A stretch of 64,000 nucleotides of DNA from Icerya purchasi. Lineage: Eukaryota; Arthropoda; Insecta; Hemiptera; Monophlebidae. Location: NCBI GenBank assembly GCA_039619475.1, contig CM077115.1:37522083-37586082 (forward strand), given 5' to 3'. Numbering within the stretch: the stretch's first letter is position 1; the number at the start of each line of letters is the position of its first letter. The position numbers and the translations under genes are program-made. Below the pieces are notes generated by a model. The model had not been told where the DNA came from, searched no databases, and was given only the letters and a program-made list of their open reading frames with translations. This document shows, in pieces, positions 11,985-25,099 of the stretch.

Positions 11985-13970
11985 AATGCGTGTATTTTTA
12001 AAGCACACAAAATTAAAGTTATTTTGCCAGTCATGACACACTACTAAATTATTTACGCTACTTAATAATAATATATATATATATATAATTAAGAATAAAG
12101 AATTAAAATTAAAGGAGAAAAAATGTTTACACACATGATTTTTACTGAAGCATCTGCAATTGCAACAGCTAAATAAATCACACTGATGCAGAATTGCATA
12201 CGGATCATCAATGATTTAGCAATTCATCTGTAGTCAGAAAAACATCTCGATAGCGCTCATCTTTTCTTCATTCTTCTAGCAGAATGGACATGTCATTCAG
12301 ATTGCGACGAAGCCATAGTTCGTTTAAAAGCGTAAAAATTAAAGCGTACAATCATAATAAAATGAAGTTACGGTAGAGTTTTTCGAAAACTCATCTATCT
12401 GAAAAACTTCTGAACTATATTAATTGCTACTTTTTTAATAATGACATATCTACCTTTTCCATTATTTTCTGCGTAACACGAAAGATTTACGCTTATCTCT
12501 TCTTTTTCTATTAATAAAAAAGAAAAAAATTAACGATTACATTTTCATTCAATCGGACGCGAAGGAATTAAAAGCAAAGGAAATAAATAGGCAACAACAC
12601 AAGGACAGAATATAGGAGGTGCGATAGAGAATCGGAAGATGGTGTTTTAATAAATAAGAAGAGATCAACATTGTCAGGTTATTGTTAGATTTCATGAAAA
12701 ATGTAGAATCTTGTTTTGTTCGCAGAATATTAAATTTTCGTATCGAGCGAACTTTGGGCATTTTCGTATTATCAGAAGAAAATAACGAACAAATATACCG
12801 ATTACAATTTTCAATTGAACTATAATATTGCCGCTTATTAATTTTGATTACTCAAATTGTGCGCGTTCATAGTTTCCGTTAAATATTTTTTTATGTATGA
12901 AATATTTCTATTGGTTGTACTCTTCTCCTTTGCAGTTCTATAATCGACCACTGTTAACGGACTCAAAATAGAGCAGCGAAAAAAGAGAAAATTTCAAAGT
13001 GGAAATTCGAAATTAATTTCTGATGTCTTTGATCGGAGTGTATTATCGCACCATCATTATATGCCAATGACGATTAATACGGAATGCATATATTTGACAC
13101 AAAAAATAACGTCGCTTCAACCGTAAAATTTTAAGGAAAACCAAAATATTAGAACTCTTAAAAAGAACAAATGTCAACGTATATCTTTGATGATATCGTT
13201 CCTTTTCATTATTCAACGCATTCAAAATTTCATAATAAGAAAGGACAATAACGATTACGATAATAATAACTTAATAAATCGCTTATAGTTGAAAATTGTG
13301 AGGCAAGAAAATAAATCAGTCGGTTAGTTATGATAATTGCAAAGAAAACGGAATTCGCTAATTGCTATCCTGGACAAAAGAAAACTTGATAAACTCATAA
13401 TTAGCGGTGTCGCTTTTTCGCGACGACCTGTCGCAATAAAACATAAATTATGTTTTAGCGGGTATATTTTAAGAGTGAAGAATTTGCATTTTTCTTACAC
13501 TTTTATTTGGCGAATAAGTTTTTAAGCTTTCATTAGAAGAAGGCGGCGAACACTAGTACCACAAAAATAGAACTAAGCTCGTTCTATTCTTATACGATGG
13601 AATAAGAGAAAATTAAAAAAAGGAACTGAAAGAACCCGCGACTTGAATTGTTGCACACGAAAAATGCTAAAGAAAAAGAATATTCAAGTATAATTAACAT
13701 AGCAAAAACTGAAGTCCATCAGGATAAAAAAAACAAACTCTCTGCAGAATTATTGCTGAAAATACTTTAGCTAAGTTTAAATGAGGATGCAAATGAACAC
13801 GAATAAGTAATAAATAATTGAACAAATATTAAATAAATATAAATACGCTTGAAATGTACCATATTCAACTAGAAAAAGAAAATAAATATAAGACGAATGC
13901 AGTGGCTATTATCAGACAGAGTAGAGATATAAAGTTTTGCAACACTGTCGGCACTACATATATATATATA
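11985..13970. other. Unassigned DNA
   Basis: No gene or repeat recognised apart from a short (TA)n at 12069-12087. Open frames are short and lack recognisable motifs. Probably intronic or intergenic. Confidence 0.5.
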
Positions 13971-13971
13971 C

Positions 13972-14166
13972 ATTTAAAAAAGTAATCAATTCAAAATATT
14001 ATGCCGAACATATATAATAAAATTATCATATAAAAAATACATAAAACATATTAAAATTATTAAAAACTATCGACTAGTTTATTAATTAATAAAAAAAAAA
14101 AAAAATTATATGATAATTTTATTATTTATGTTTGGCGTAATGTTGTAAAGTGATTACTTTTTAAAA
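13972..14166. mobile_element. Foldback MITE, about 58-bp arms
   Basis: The left arm (13972-14030, beginning ATTTAAAAAAGTAATCA and ending AAAATTATCATAT) is the imperfect reverse complement of the right arm (14106-14166, beginning ATATGATAATTTTATTA). The loop is AT-rich with an A15 run. The arms differ by several substitutions, so the insertion is old. The superfamily is not determined. Confidence 0.8.
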
Positions 14167-14635
14167 TCGGGTAGAGATAAATTTACATTTTTAAGATGTA
14201 AATATTTATATTGTGCAATACTTTATAAAAAGCCTCATTAAAAATTCAGGAGTGAAGTGTGTAGAAGGTTTTAAAAATCTACTAAGATTTCAATTCAATT
14301 ATGCGCAGCGCACACATTAAATATTAGAATTTTAATTAATAAATAATACGTTAACTCGGACAATCGATTAACCCTTTTTCTTTCCTTTTTTGAGTCAAAG
14401 CTAAAAACTAACATTGTTTTTAGCTATAAAATTTTGTGTACTTCATCGTAGCTGCCAACAGGAAATATTAAGAGCCCTTTTCGGAAGTGACAAAATTATC
14501 AGTTTTATAGAATAACTAAATTTTCTCGTTAATTTAATTTAATTATATTATTTTGAATTCACAAATTAACTTATAATTATTAATGTAAACAAAACTAAAT
14601 ATCATATAGACACAATGGGTAGAATTTTCGATGCC

Positions 14636-14668
<33 letters not shown>

Positions 14669-14937
14669 TTTAAACAATGAATTTTTCAGCAAATTTTAAC
14701 CAAAGATTTTTGCATAAAAGGATAGTGTTTGTGCGTATGCTGCGCGCGTACACACGCACACAAAGTCATACACACATTTCCTAAAAATGTAGATTCCGAC
14801 TCGTTATACCTTAAAACAAATTTCTGGTACATTTTTACGAAACTCGAAATTTTACTATTACGAAGGTTCCTCCTCTAGGAGGAAATAAAAATGGATACAA
14901 AATTATTAACAAATAAATGTATTAAAATCTACTATAC
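14167..14937. other. Unassigned DNA
   Basis: AT-rich with a (TA)n run at 14645-14667 and CA-rich motifs at 14748-14780. No gene seen. Confidence 0.5.
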
Positions 14938-15359
14938 GGGGACAATTGAAACACCGGAACACAGATATAGAATTATACGCTATATATTCTTCTGGTCTTT
15001 TCTCTTACTTCCCCTCCCTACATAGTTAATTTTCGAATTAGTTAATTTACACATTCGTACGAGAACGCGTTAAATGGCATTGTTTATAAAACAGTTTACA
15101 ATAATTTTATTAAATGGCAAAAAAATTATAAAAAGGTAACTTTACTCGGGAGGCCAAAAAGCTACGAGATACGAGTATCATTTAAAATCTGAGTAATACG
15201 GATCAAAACCGGTTTGAAGCAAAACATATAATGTATAAAAGAAGCCGAATAAAGTTGTTGCAGCAAAAGGAATCCGACAAGCTGGCGTCTTTACGTCAGG
15301 AAAAAGAGAAACACTAGTAACCATTAACAGGTGGGCGGTAAGCTGGGGCGATACATTGA

Positions 15360-16260
15360 CAACTATCTGAACGACCGATGAATTCAAATCCGAATTGGCT
15401 CGTCGATTTCAAACAAAGTTCCAACGGGGAATTGGATACCTCAAGGTTCCGTCTTAAATGCTACCCACCAACACTACGAGGACACAGGGCGCTAAGCATT
15501 ATTAATAAATACTCCACGTTTTCGAAAGTATACACTGACGGATTCATTAAGTCCAAGGTTGCTCCATCTGCATGCGCTTTCGAAATAGACGGAATCACAC
15601 AATACAGTTGAACAACGTAATATCGATTAGCCGAGATGTATGCTGTGTTGTTTTGTCTTCGGCCGTATTTAGAACTGAGACCCAAACCGCTCGGAATCTA
15701 ATTGGTGACTAATTCCTTTGCAGTCCGTACGTGCTTTGCAGTCAGATCACCTCGAATCAAGAATTTCTGTCGATTTTATACCAGCTGAACCGAAGAGAAT
15801 GCCGAGTGGTTTTTTTTTATGGGTCCCTATAGTCATATCGGAATTCCGGGGAATGAGCCGGTGGACCCGGTCGCTCAGTCATCTATGATGTGCCCAATGA
15901 CGCTATTTGCTTATGATCCGTCATCCCTAAGAAGTTTCCTGTCTGATGCAGTCTTCGCAAAATGAAATCATGACTGGATGTCCCAATCCACCTTTCTCAG
16001 AGAATTAAAACCTGCGACGGAACTATGGTGGCCTCTCCAGTCGGAACGGAGTACTCTCGGCAATCAATCGCCCGAGAACGGGACATACGTCTTTTTCCCG
16101 CGACTTCATCTTCAAACAAGCTCCAAAGCCAAGTATCCACCCACTTCGTTCTATCGATGAATACCCGTCAGTTTCGAACATCTTGCTGAAATGCACACGT
16201 CTTAATTAGTTGCGGCACGATCACATCACTTGCAGACATCCTCTCAAATACCCCTGCCGC
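15360..16260 (+). mobile_element. LINE 3' piece: RNase H and C-terminus
   Basis: The frame from 15378 reads through YTDGFIKSKVAPSACAFEI (15529-15585), the first RNase H motif with its catalytic Asp. The sequence after the stop at 15609 gives RLAEMYAVLFCLRPYLE, the segment with the catalytic Glu. HIGIPGNEPVDPVAQS near 15836-15885 is the HxGIPGNE motif with the final Asp. After 15978 comes a Leu/Arg-rich C-terminal tail. RNase H is found at the end of ORF2 in I-type LINEs. Several frameshifts and stops are present, and no poly-A tail or target duplication is obvious. Confidence 0.75.
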
Positions 16261-16399
16261 TACAAAAAAAAACCTCATAACTTTCGTTCAGTCTAACCAG
16301 CTGAAGAATCTGATTTAAAACGTGGGTCCACGTACTGCGATAACCTAGGTAATTACATGCAGTGCGTGGATTAGTACCCTCCCCCTTAAATGGAAAAAA

Positions 16400-16840
16400 A
16401 AAAAAAAACACCGGCAATGCTATTATTTTGGTAATAGATTTCGGAAATGTTCGTTTTTCCCTCGTATTTGCGTTACAATCATCATTTTGTCTGAGATGGT
16501 TCCCAGGTGGAGTATGTAGGGAGCGGGAAGTTCAAGTGATGGATGCAGGATTCTTAGTTTATCTTAAACATTTCAAAAAATATATACGAACTGTTCTATG
16601 GAACACAAAGTTTGTAAAAGAAGAGAAAGGTTAAAACAACGAAAACAGAAAGAAAAATGAAATAAAACAAAAAAAGGACCCGAAAAGATTAAACAGAATT
16701 CATCCGATAGTGAAAAAGAAAAATATTTCTGCTTGGTTTGTTTGGAAGTTCGAGCCGAAAGAAAAGTGAGTGGTCCAATGCATGGAATGTCGCAAGTGGT
16801 ACCATAAGGAATTGGCAAGACTGGGGTTCATAAGCCATAA
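16400..16840 (+). pseudogene. Tigger/pogo-like transposase, C-terminal remains
   Basis: The frame 16362-16634 contains AIILVIDFGNVRFS followed by VQVMDAGFLVYLKHFKKYI, which aligns with the strand preceding and the LQPLDvgvf-K segment of DDE_1 transposases. Downstream, KYFCLVCLEV and, one frame away, VQCMECRKWYHKELARLG (near 16772-16826) rebuild a Cys/His zinc-binding finger of the kind found at the C-terminus of many insect transposases of this group. The catalytic core is not intact and there is a frameshift between finger halves. It lies inside the 14938-17288 inverted repeat. Confidence 0.6.
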
Positions 16841-17090
16841 TCGTCTTTCTGAATAATTTATAGAGTAATTAGAATTAAGCAGTCCTTATTATTCATTAAT
16901 AAATATTAATTTTTTATTTTGATATGATAATTTAGTATTTTAAGGGCTGTTTTTTTTTGATAATACGCAGCGTGAATAATGTAAAAAAACGTCAATTCAT
17001 TATTTATAATATATAAGAAATAAACATTTCAAATAGAGTTAATCAACTGTTGTTTCAGTTGCCTTTAGTTATTTCAATTGTTCATGATAC

Positions 17091-17288
17091 GGGGACGGTT
17101 GTAACGTTTAAAGTACCGTCAACTTTTTTTTCAATATTCTTTGTCTTTATGTGAGTATAAGACAAAAATGTAAATATAGTTAGAAATCTTACACTTAGTG
17201 TAAACGATATACCACATAAATTAATTTAGAAAATAATGTTAAGTTGACGGTAAAAAAATAAAATAAGAAAATTGTTTCAATTGTCCCC
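17091..17288. mobile_element. Possible short Tigger-family MITE at the 3' end
   Basis: The left side has GGGGACGGTTGTAAC (17091-17105) followed by ACCGTCAACTT; the right side, reversed, has GGGGACAATTGAAAC followed further in by ACCGTCAACTT. Both terminal and subterminal motifs are therefore mirrored across about 200 bp. This could be a small independent element or the subterminal repeats of the larger one. Confidence 0.5.
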
Positions 17289-17368
17289 AATTTTCCTTAT
17301 ACGATAAAACACAAAATTTAATGCATACATGCTAATAATAGCACTTTAAATTTTATAGTTTTCCATAC

Positions 17369-17376
<8 letters not shown>

Positions 17377-17411
<35 letters not shown>
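17377..17411. repeat. (TA)n microsatellite
   Basis: About 17 TA units. Confidence 0.95.
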
Positions 17412-17414
<3 letters not shown>

Positions 17415-20400
17415 CCCAATATATTTGCCGAGTTGACAGCAGAAATTCTTTTTAGCGAAATATTTAAAAAGTTTTATCGACTGTCAAAATTTCACACGTT
17501 AAAATAAATAGACTAACGCCCACCGAACAGTTGAGTGTTATGTAATTTGTGGAATTAATGAAATTCGATTATCGACTTATCTAATGTGTCAACCATTATA
17601 CACCATTCGTTTGATACAGTCTTCTTGGTAATTTCTACTTTCTCTGGCTTGACTGCGGTCTTACGTTCGATATATTTTTTTTTTTTTTTTTTTTAATTCA
17701 GGCGATCAAAGAGCTATTTCGGGATATTGTCCCTAATGAATTCTACTCGTTGTTCCATTCGTCCTCGAGAAAAGCTGACAGAAAATATACTGTAAAGTTC
17801 AGTGCACTCATACTAACCCGTTACCGCAGTGTCCATATTACACTGTAGTTTAAGATGAAAAAGCTTTATAACGATTTATAGTTGTAATGTGAAAGACTTC
17901 CTGAAACACCAATGAACATCTGAAGCATACATGAAAATTACCATGAAACAAAACTAAAAAGCGTACTTAACCAAATAATAACTTATCACGGCTAATTTAC
18001 TCGAATACAAATCCAACTGCAGACTAGTTAAAAAGTCAAACGGCGACTAATAACCTTTAATTGTTTTATATCAAACGCCCGGCATTAAACGAATAAACGG
18101 GTTGAGAGTTGTATACGCGTTCGGAGTACGAATATAGCACGAACAAATTACTAGCGATGGAAAGCCAAAAACTATGTTGACAATCGAAAAATTATAAATA
18201 TAAATTACGCAGATAAAACGAAAAATGGACGAAACAAAATGCGGAGGAAGGCCCGAGGATCAATTTCTCTACGGGGGAAAAAACCAAAAAGGTTTAAACA
18301 AATTGAAAATTTTTCTGCTATATTTTTTTTGTAACTATGTATCGCTTTCTCTAGCTCTTTTTCGTTGTTATAAAAATAATAGTTATAACTGATAAAACAT
18401 AAACACGTAAACACAATTAATAACTCTATATAACGTAATAGTTTCGGTGTTTCATCGATCCATAAAGTCGGCGAATTTGTATTTATGTAATTATTGATTG
18501 TGTCTATTATGTTTCATCAGATGTAAACTACTTTGAATATTTGCTTATGTAACGGACCAACGTACAAAAGTTTATAAATGATGAGGAAAAGGAGAAATAA
18601 TCGATTGATCGTCACGAAAAGATGAACAAATTATTTGAGTAGGAGCAGCGAGAAATACGAGGTTTGGTGAAAGTGACATCGGAATCAGGTGTTTTTTATT
18701 TTTATTCTTGTGAGGCAATTTATCTTCCGTTCAGCGAATTATATAAAAATGTAATATATTAGTATAAAACCATAAAATTCCCGAAAACCACACGTACCGA
18801 CCTGTTTGAAACTACCGATTAAGAGGATTATGGTATAAAATTGCATTACTTCTTGAATAAGATAAACCGTCATTAAACTAATAAATCTACCTGTGCATCA
18901 AAATTATTCGCTAAAATACTTAACAGCACATATCTATTCCATTTACTAGTGATGACATAAAAATCACAGGTATTTTACCACTGCTCCGGAAACTCGGAAT
19001 AGTTAGTAAGCAATAATTACTGCTCCATTACACTTCGACATTTCCCTAAATACGCTTTAAAGTTTGTAATGTTATTGTGAAGTGTAGAATTCAGCTAATA
19101 AGATGCTGTTTTCAAAAAAAAAAAAGAAATTTAAAGGAACTTGCAGTGTTGCGGTTGGAAATAGAGAGGAAAAATATAGCGCGATTGCAGAGAAACCAAA
19201 TAACAGGAAAGAAAGAAAGAAATATTAAAGTATTAATAAAGTATAAACGTTTACCAAAGAAAAGTACAAAAAGTACACATACTGAAGATTGAGGAGATTA
19301 AAGGTATGGGAAAGAATTTAAAACCAGGATAGCCATAGAAACCGCTTGCCGTGATAAGAAAAAAATAATAAGCTGCTGATTATTTTTTTTTTTTTTTTTT
19401 TTTTTGTTTAGAAAAATGAAGACAAAAAAAAATGTAAAAAATTAGGAGCATCTGAAATATGGACTGGGAAATATATATCGAGGATTAGATGAATTTAACT
19501 AACAGGAAGGGGGGCAAGTAATAGAATTACTTACAAATAACCGTTTAATAATGACAATTGTTACAGATTGCATTATTTCCAGCTGAAGCTCGTCTGAGGT
19601 AATGGTGAACAAAATTAACTGTACAGTTTTATCTCAGAAGTAACACGAGAGTAAAAATGACAAAAATAAATTTAACAACGAGTTTAAATAATAAATACAG
19701 TGAGGGTAAAAATATTTTAAAAATTCTTTTCCGGTTCATCTTACAGGAAAAAATAGAACAAAGAAAAGTTTAGAAATTTTTAAATTTGCAGGAATACTAA
19801 AAAGAAAGAAACATGGAAAGACTGAGAGGATTTGTACCTGGGCTTTTAAAAAAATACTCGATAAAAGCATATCCTCCCTCTAAAAATCCATTACTGAGCA
19901 GGTAGGAGAGGTTTAATCAAAAAAAAGTACGAAAAAGAATAAATTAGGAGTGAACAAAAAAAACACCGCACTAAACAATATATTAACAAGGAGTTTCCGG
20001 AAAAAGTATAAAAATAATTTAAAGCAGAGGAGGGAAAAAAATGAATTAAATAAATCCGAAGAAGAAAATAAGATAAAAATAAGCAACTGACGCATCTCTT
20101 TATCTGGTGAAAAGGTCAACGTAAAGATAAATTTAAGTTTCACTGCAATTCCACAGGTTGCACGATAAAAGTAAAAAGATTTTTAGATGTTCCATAATCG
20201 TCACTTTCGTTGACATTAAATAAATTCTACATATTTAATTTTAATTAACAATATTTAATTGTGTGCTTTTTTTTTAATTAATGCATTCGATATTACATCA
20301 GTAATTTTAGTTTGTAAAATTTTTTTTATATTTTATTTATAACATTAAAAATGCCCCATTATGAGGAGGTCTTTATGGCAAAAACCGAATGGTGTCGATT

Positions 20401-21059
20401 TATCAAATTTTTATCAACTTTTAAGTTGAATTTTTATCGAATTTTCTACCTCACGATAGTCCGGGGTGAGTCACTTTTAATATAGTTCGCACTTGATTTG
20501 CAAATCCGAGTCCGCGTGAACTGTTGTTTTCAATTTGTTATACCTACATACATATATAATAAACTTGATTCCCCGGATTTCACCATCAAAATACCTCCTG
20601 GACCCTCAGATGATAGTCTTCTATAATTCTTAAAGAAGATCCGATTTTAACTACACCATTTGTTAACGTTACATGTGATCGATACAAAAATGTTATACAA
20701 AAATTTTACAATAGTTTTTATATTACTCACAGCGTAACAATGACCATAATAGTCCTTACATCAGTAACGGTGCTTGCCTTTCTTATTTATTTTTAATTTT
20801 TATTTTGTAATTTTAATTAAAAATAGTTTAATGAGAAATATATATATTTAAACTTCCTCATGGGGACAAGGGATTCGGATCGGATTACTAACAAAAATAA
20901 AAAAGAAGTAAAGTGTCTAATAAAAATACTATCTATCTTAATATTTCTAAACTACCATATTTAAGGTATAATTTTATAATTTCGTTTTATTTTTCACCCC
21001 TAAATATAAGACAAAAGTTAAATTAAAAATTGTAATAATTACAGGTATTTTTAAAACAT

Positions 21060-21192
21060 TTTTAAACTTCTATAAAAGTCGCTATTTGATTTTCTTTATG
21101 AAACAAGGGGTATTTTTCAAATCTACTGCCTACTGTAGACGATTTTACGTAATTATATGATCCCCAAAATGCCCTTCTAGATCCGCCCCTGC
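21060..21192 (-). mobile_element. Single end of a hAT-like element
   Basis: Read on the minus strand from 21192 the sequence begins CAGGGGCGGATCTAGAAGGG and continues GCATTTTGGGGATC, a form typical of non-autonomous hAT ends. I found no convincing partner end or target duplication, so this is one end only. Confidence 0.4.
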
Positions 21193-21206
21193 TTACATAT
21201 ATATAT

Positions 21207-21257
<51 letters not shown>
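21207..21257. repeat. (GATA)n microsatellite
   Basis: About 12-13 uninterrupted GATA units after a short (TA)n run. Confidence 0.95.
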
Positions 21258-21258
<1 letters not shown>

Positions 21259-22273
21259 ATAGAATACATATTAATTATTATTAAAGTGGTTATCATGAAA
21301 ATCAGTTGCGGAAATTTTTTTTCTGAAGTCTAAGTACTGTACATCAAAAACTACAGCATACGTTTAGAACGAAAAATTCATTCATTTTTTTCGTTTGGAA
21401 AAGTTGAAGATTTAACTGTATTTGAGTTTTGTCGCATATTGCCGTTGCAAAGACGTTTATCGAATCATTGGTTGTGTTTTATAAAATAATTACTCAGTCT
21501 TAACGATCTCTACGGTGGAAATATAACATTTAATCAAAAAGTGACTAATGAATTACAACGTAACTGGAATTCTATCAAAGCGCTGTGGAAAAGTTTATCG
21601 GTTGATTCAACTTAATCTCCTTTCCCCAGATGAAGGAACTAAAGGTACAGATTACTGAAGTATTCAGAAAATTATTATTGAGAAAAAGACTGAAATGGTC
21701 CAAATCGATAAGCAGGATTTTTTAAATTATACGATTATATGTGATAAAGAAAAATTTCGAAAACATGTAGTAAACAGTACAGTAAATTTCAATTATTGCG
21801 AGCGAATAAAGTGGCCCAAAAATTCAAAAAAAGGAATAATAAATGATAAACGGAACAAACAATATACTCAAAATGTTTAATCGACAAATATTCCAATTCG
21901 ATAAAAAAGAAATATTTACCGCACGCATATACATTTTAAAAAGTTCAAAAGAAATAATAATTTAGAACAGCGAATCACGCTCATCAGAACCTCTACTGTT
22001 TTGTCGGAAAAAAAAAAAGTCCGGAGACGGTCATTATATCGCTCAGATAAAGTGACTTGTCAAAGATAAAATTACGGTCCAAGTTTCGTCTATAAAATAT
22101 GTTATTAACATCCAATGAAATTCCCTATTGAACAATAGCAGAATCGGAGAACTAATTGAGAAAAGAAAAAAAAAAAAACTTCCTTAAAAAACCCTCAGTA
22201 CGTCCGACAAGAGAAATAATAAAGATATTCAGAAGCTAGAACCACTGTTAAAATCAAGGTGTACACTATTATT

Positions 22274-22291
22274 TACATATATATACACGCC

Positions 22292-22333
<42 letters not shown>

Positions 22334-22376
22334 TGTGTATGTGTGTGTATGTATCTGTATATATACATATGTATAT
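22274..22376. repeat. Compound TA/CA/TG microsatellite
   Basis: Mixed (CA)n, (TA)n and (TG)n runs. A similar compound TA/TATG array follows at 22643-22694. Confidence 0.9.
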
Positions 22377-22643
22377 AAGATATGTACGTAGTAGAATTAT
22401 TGTGAAATCGTGTAACAATATAATAATAATTATACAAGAGTTAAGCCTCTTCTTAAACGTCTGTCCACTTAAACTGGTATCATGGAAGATCATTAAAATA
22501 TATTTTTAATACTACGATCTAGTACATTCTAACCATGATAATAATGACAATAATAGTAATAACGATATGTCAATCACCAAAATTTTTAACGCATCACCTT
22601 TTGATAATGATTCCATTTCGTCTCCATTGTTGGCAACCCCATT

Positions 22644-22696
<53 letters not shown>

Positions 22697-23705
22697 GGAT
22701 GAATATATTCAGCGGCAGTTCTTGAAATATTACTATCGTTACTTTGTGAGAAATAAAATAGAAAAAAAATGACTTATTACATAATCGAAAAGAATATATT
22801 TCTTGTACTACGATAATTTTGAATAATACACCTTACCAAAAGAAAGAAAATGCATATATTTTTTTGGTGGTCAATCGAACACAACGCACACCTGACTACT
22901 TCAATTATTTATTTTATTATATTATTTTACTATTTTTATGAAAATAAATATTAATCTTGTTTATACGATGTAGATTAACGTTCCTTTTCGACCTCAAGAT
23001 ACCGTCAAACCATAGTAAAATGAGCGACATCGAGGCTAGATTCTGCATGGTCCTCGATTGAAAAAAATCTATACATAGTTATTTTATAACACCAAGTGAG
23101 CAATTTTTTTTTCAAAATAAACTTCCCCGACCTGTTCAGGTTTTTCGGACTTTTTTAGCCTTTTATTGGATACAAAAAAAAAAAAAGAAAAAAAAGAAAA
23201 ACCGTACATATGTTTTAAATATTTTGCAATAGGTTTTTTATCATAATACAGTTTAATCCCCATGATAAAATTCTGAAATCACTTAAAATTTTTACTTCTT
23301 GTTAAAAAATGAATACGATTGATTTTTAATCCCTTGTTTTTTGGGGTTTTTTTTTTTTTTGTCAACAAACATAGTATATATGCGATAGATTTTGTAATCA
23401 TTCTTAATACTCGCAAATTCTATGTACCATATATCACGCTGGTATACTTTGTTCGAAAGTGTAAAATTTCAATTGTTCTTTAAAAAATTATTTAATTTAT
23501 GGTTTCGCGGTTAATTTTTATTACAAACGTCGCACACATTTCATAATGGTTTTTGATGTTTTTGACATTACACGCTTTTTTCTTCAGAGATGAAATAGAT
23601 TTTTTCGCGGACAACTCATCGACCAACCGAATTAAAATATATGCTGCAAACTGTGGTTCGAGTGAGACTAATTTTACAATTCAACCGCAGCGCATTACCG
23701 GATAC

Positions 23706-24021
23706 CAAGGCCGTGTCCACGGGGTGGGTTTTGGGGGTTAACCCCCCCCCCATGAGAACTGAAATAGCTTAGGGGTACTTCATTAATATTTTATGCAAAA
23801 TTTTTTGTTACCAGTATAATCAATAACATACGTAATTTTTATTAATGTTTATACAGTAATTCATTTATTTAAATTATTAATATATAAATCATGATGATGG
23901 AAATTATTAATAGCATGAATATTAGTGAAAAATGTATTTTTATTTATAAAATAAATATGCGAAGAAAATTTTCAACCCCCCCCCCCCCCCCCCCCCCTCC
24001 AAAATTCTGGGCACGGGCCTG
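23706..24021. mobile_element. hAT MITE, family copy 1, with 8-bp TSD
   Basis: The left end CAAGGCCGTG and the reverse complement of the right end CAGGCCCGTG form CA-initial inverted repeats. They are flanked by CCGGATAC (23698-23705) and CCGGATAG (24022-24029), an 8-bp target duplication with one mismatch, which fits hAT. G- and C-rich subterminal tracts include a run of about 22 C at 23977. The 316-bp interior has no coding. A second copy starts at 42711. Confidence 0.8.
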
Positions 24022-24029
24022 CCGGATAG

Positions 24030-25099
24030 CGTTGTAATTTCTGCTAGGCAATTCGACGTGCACATTATAAAATTTCGTATCAGTTTGATATAAGTTCGTG
24101 TTACGCGCAACCAAACTTCCGTAATAATTTTTTTTTTTTTTTTGGAATGTAACACGTGCACGATCCGAATGCTGTTGCTTGCAGAGCGGAAATTTTGTGT
24201 AAATTTTCCCTGCCGGGTTTTTATAAAATTTTTTCCAATTACACCCAGCGTAATTAATGACGTTATCATTTTATAGATACTCTGTTGTTCTTTAGGCCGC
24301 GCTTAAAGTCCCCTGAACACTCGTACCAGCCGTTTTAGTAGGTCACTTTTAGTTGGTTTTTTTTCGATTTTCGAATTGTCCGGAAAAATGCAAACAGATC
24401 CCAGTTTCAGTTTTACATTAGGTTTTATCGAACATTCATTTTAAAACACGGCAAAAAAATGTTAAAATATTATATTTTCGTAACATTTTATTCATATTGC
24501 ACAGAAACGTTAGAATGACGTCATCATTGATATGTATGAAAACAGAACTGAATAGGTTATTTTAGCAGCTGCTTTATTAGCAAAAAAATCGGTATATTAT
24601 TTCGTTGAATAAAATTATGCACACTTGCGTATTAACTTTAGGAATAGAGAGCTGCTATGTTTACCATATTCCTCGTAAAGAAAGATGAGTTTTGTATCTG
24701 CTCAGTGTATATTTCTCATTTAAATCTTGCCGGAAAGTGTTTCAAGTACAACGTTCGGATTCATTGAGGCAGGATCAATTTTTTTTAAGGATTTTTCATG
24801 GAAAAACATTAAAAAAGAAATGTATACTTAACGTTAGTTGATCGTCAATTTTTTAATTTATATTATAACCCTTCATCCTATGCTGTGCTCCTACATTAAT
24901 AGGAATATCGAAGATCTGATCATAGATAGCTTCTTAAAAACACCGACTTCACTTTCGGATTAATTTATTAGCGCACTGTGTATGGAGTATTTATTCCGAA
25001 ACTAGAATTGGTGTTTTTAAAATTTGTTAAATTTTCCTGTGGTCAAATTTCCAATGTTTTATTATTTTTTTTTTTTTAATTACGCATTGTTAAAATTAT
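24030..25099. other. Unassigned DNA
   Basis: No gene or repeat recognised. Homopolymer T runs at 24127 and 25066. The 24030-24300 part is less AT-rich and continues the sequence interrupted by the MITE. Confidence 0.5.

Larger units (their letters stand above)
14938..17288 (+). mobile_element. Tigger-like DNA transposon interrupted by a LINE piece
   Basis: A perfect 15-bp inverted repeat bounds this stretch: GGGGACAATTGAAAC at 14938-14952 and GTTTCAATTGTCCCC at 17274-17288. GGGACAATTGAAAC-type ends are typical of pogo/Tigger-like elements, and remains of a DDE transposase with a C-terminal zinc finger lie inside at 16400-16840. A LINE 3' piece (15360-16260) sits between the left end and the transposase remains. 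Alternatively, the right end belongs to a separate small MITE (17091-17288) of the same family. Confidence 0.55.
17412..23697. other. Long unassigned stretch
   Basis: I see no gene in these 6.3 kb. The part 19100-20150 is purine-rich (long A and GA runs), which explains the lysine-rich open frames there. A T21 run lies at 19384-19405. There is a single hAT-like end near 21190 and several microsatellites, listed separately. The most gene-like base composition is just before 23697, where a hAT MITE interrupts mid-GC sequence. Probably intronic or intergenic. Confidence 0.5.

Noticed and set aside
11731..12036. 101-aa Phe/Ile-rich open frame
   Set aside because: It is a translation of the T-rich interior of the hAT element at 11525-11976.
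19077..19292. 71-aa lysine/arginine-rich open frame
   Set aside because: It lies in purine-rich low-complexity DNA, which by itself gives basic open frames; there is no motif or splice context.
20341..20640. Possible coding stretch with ATGAGGAGGTC
   Set aside because: No sustained open frame, domain or splice sites.
22269..22493. 74-aa open frame on the minus strand
   Set aside because: It is largely a translated TA/CA microsatellite.
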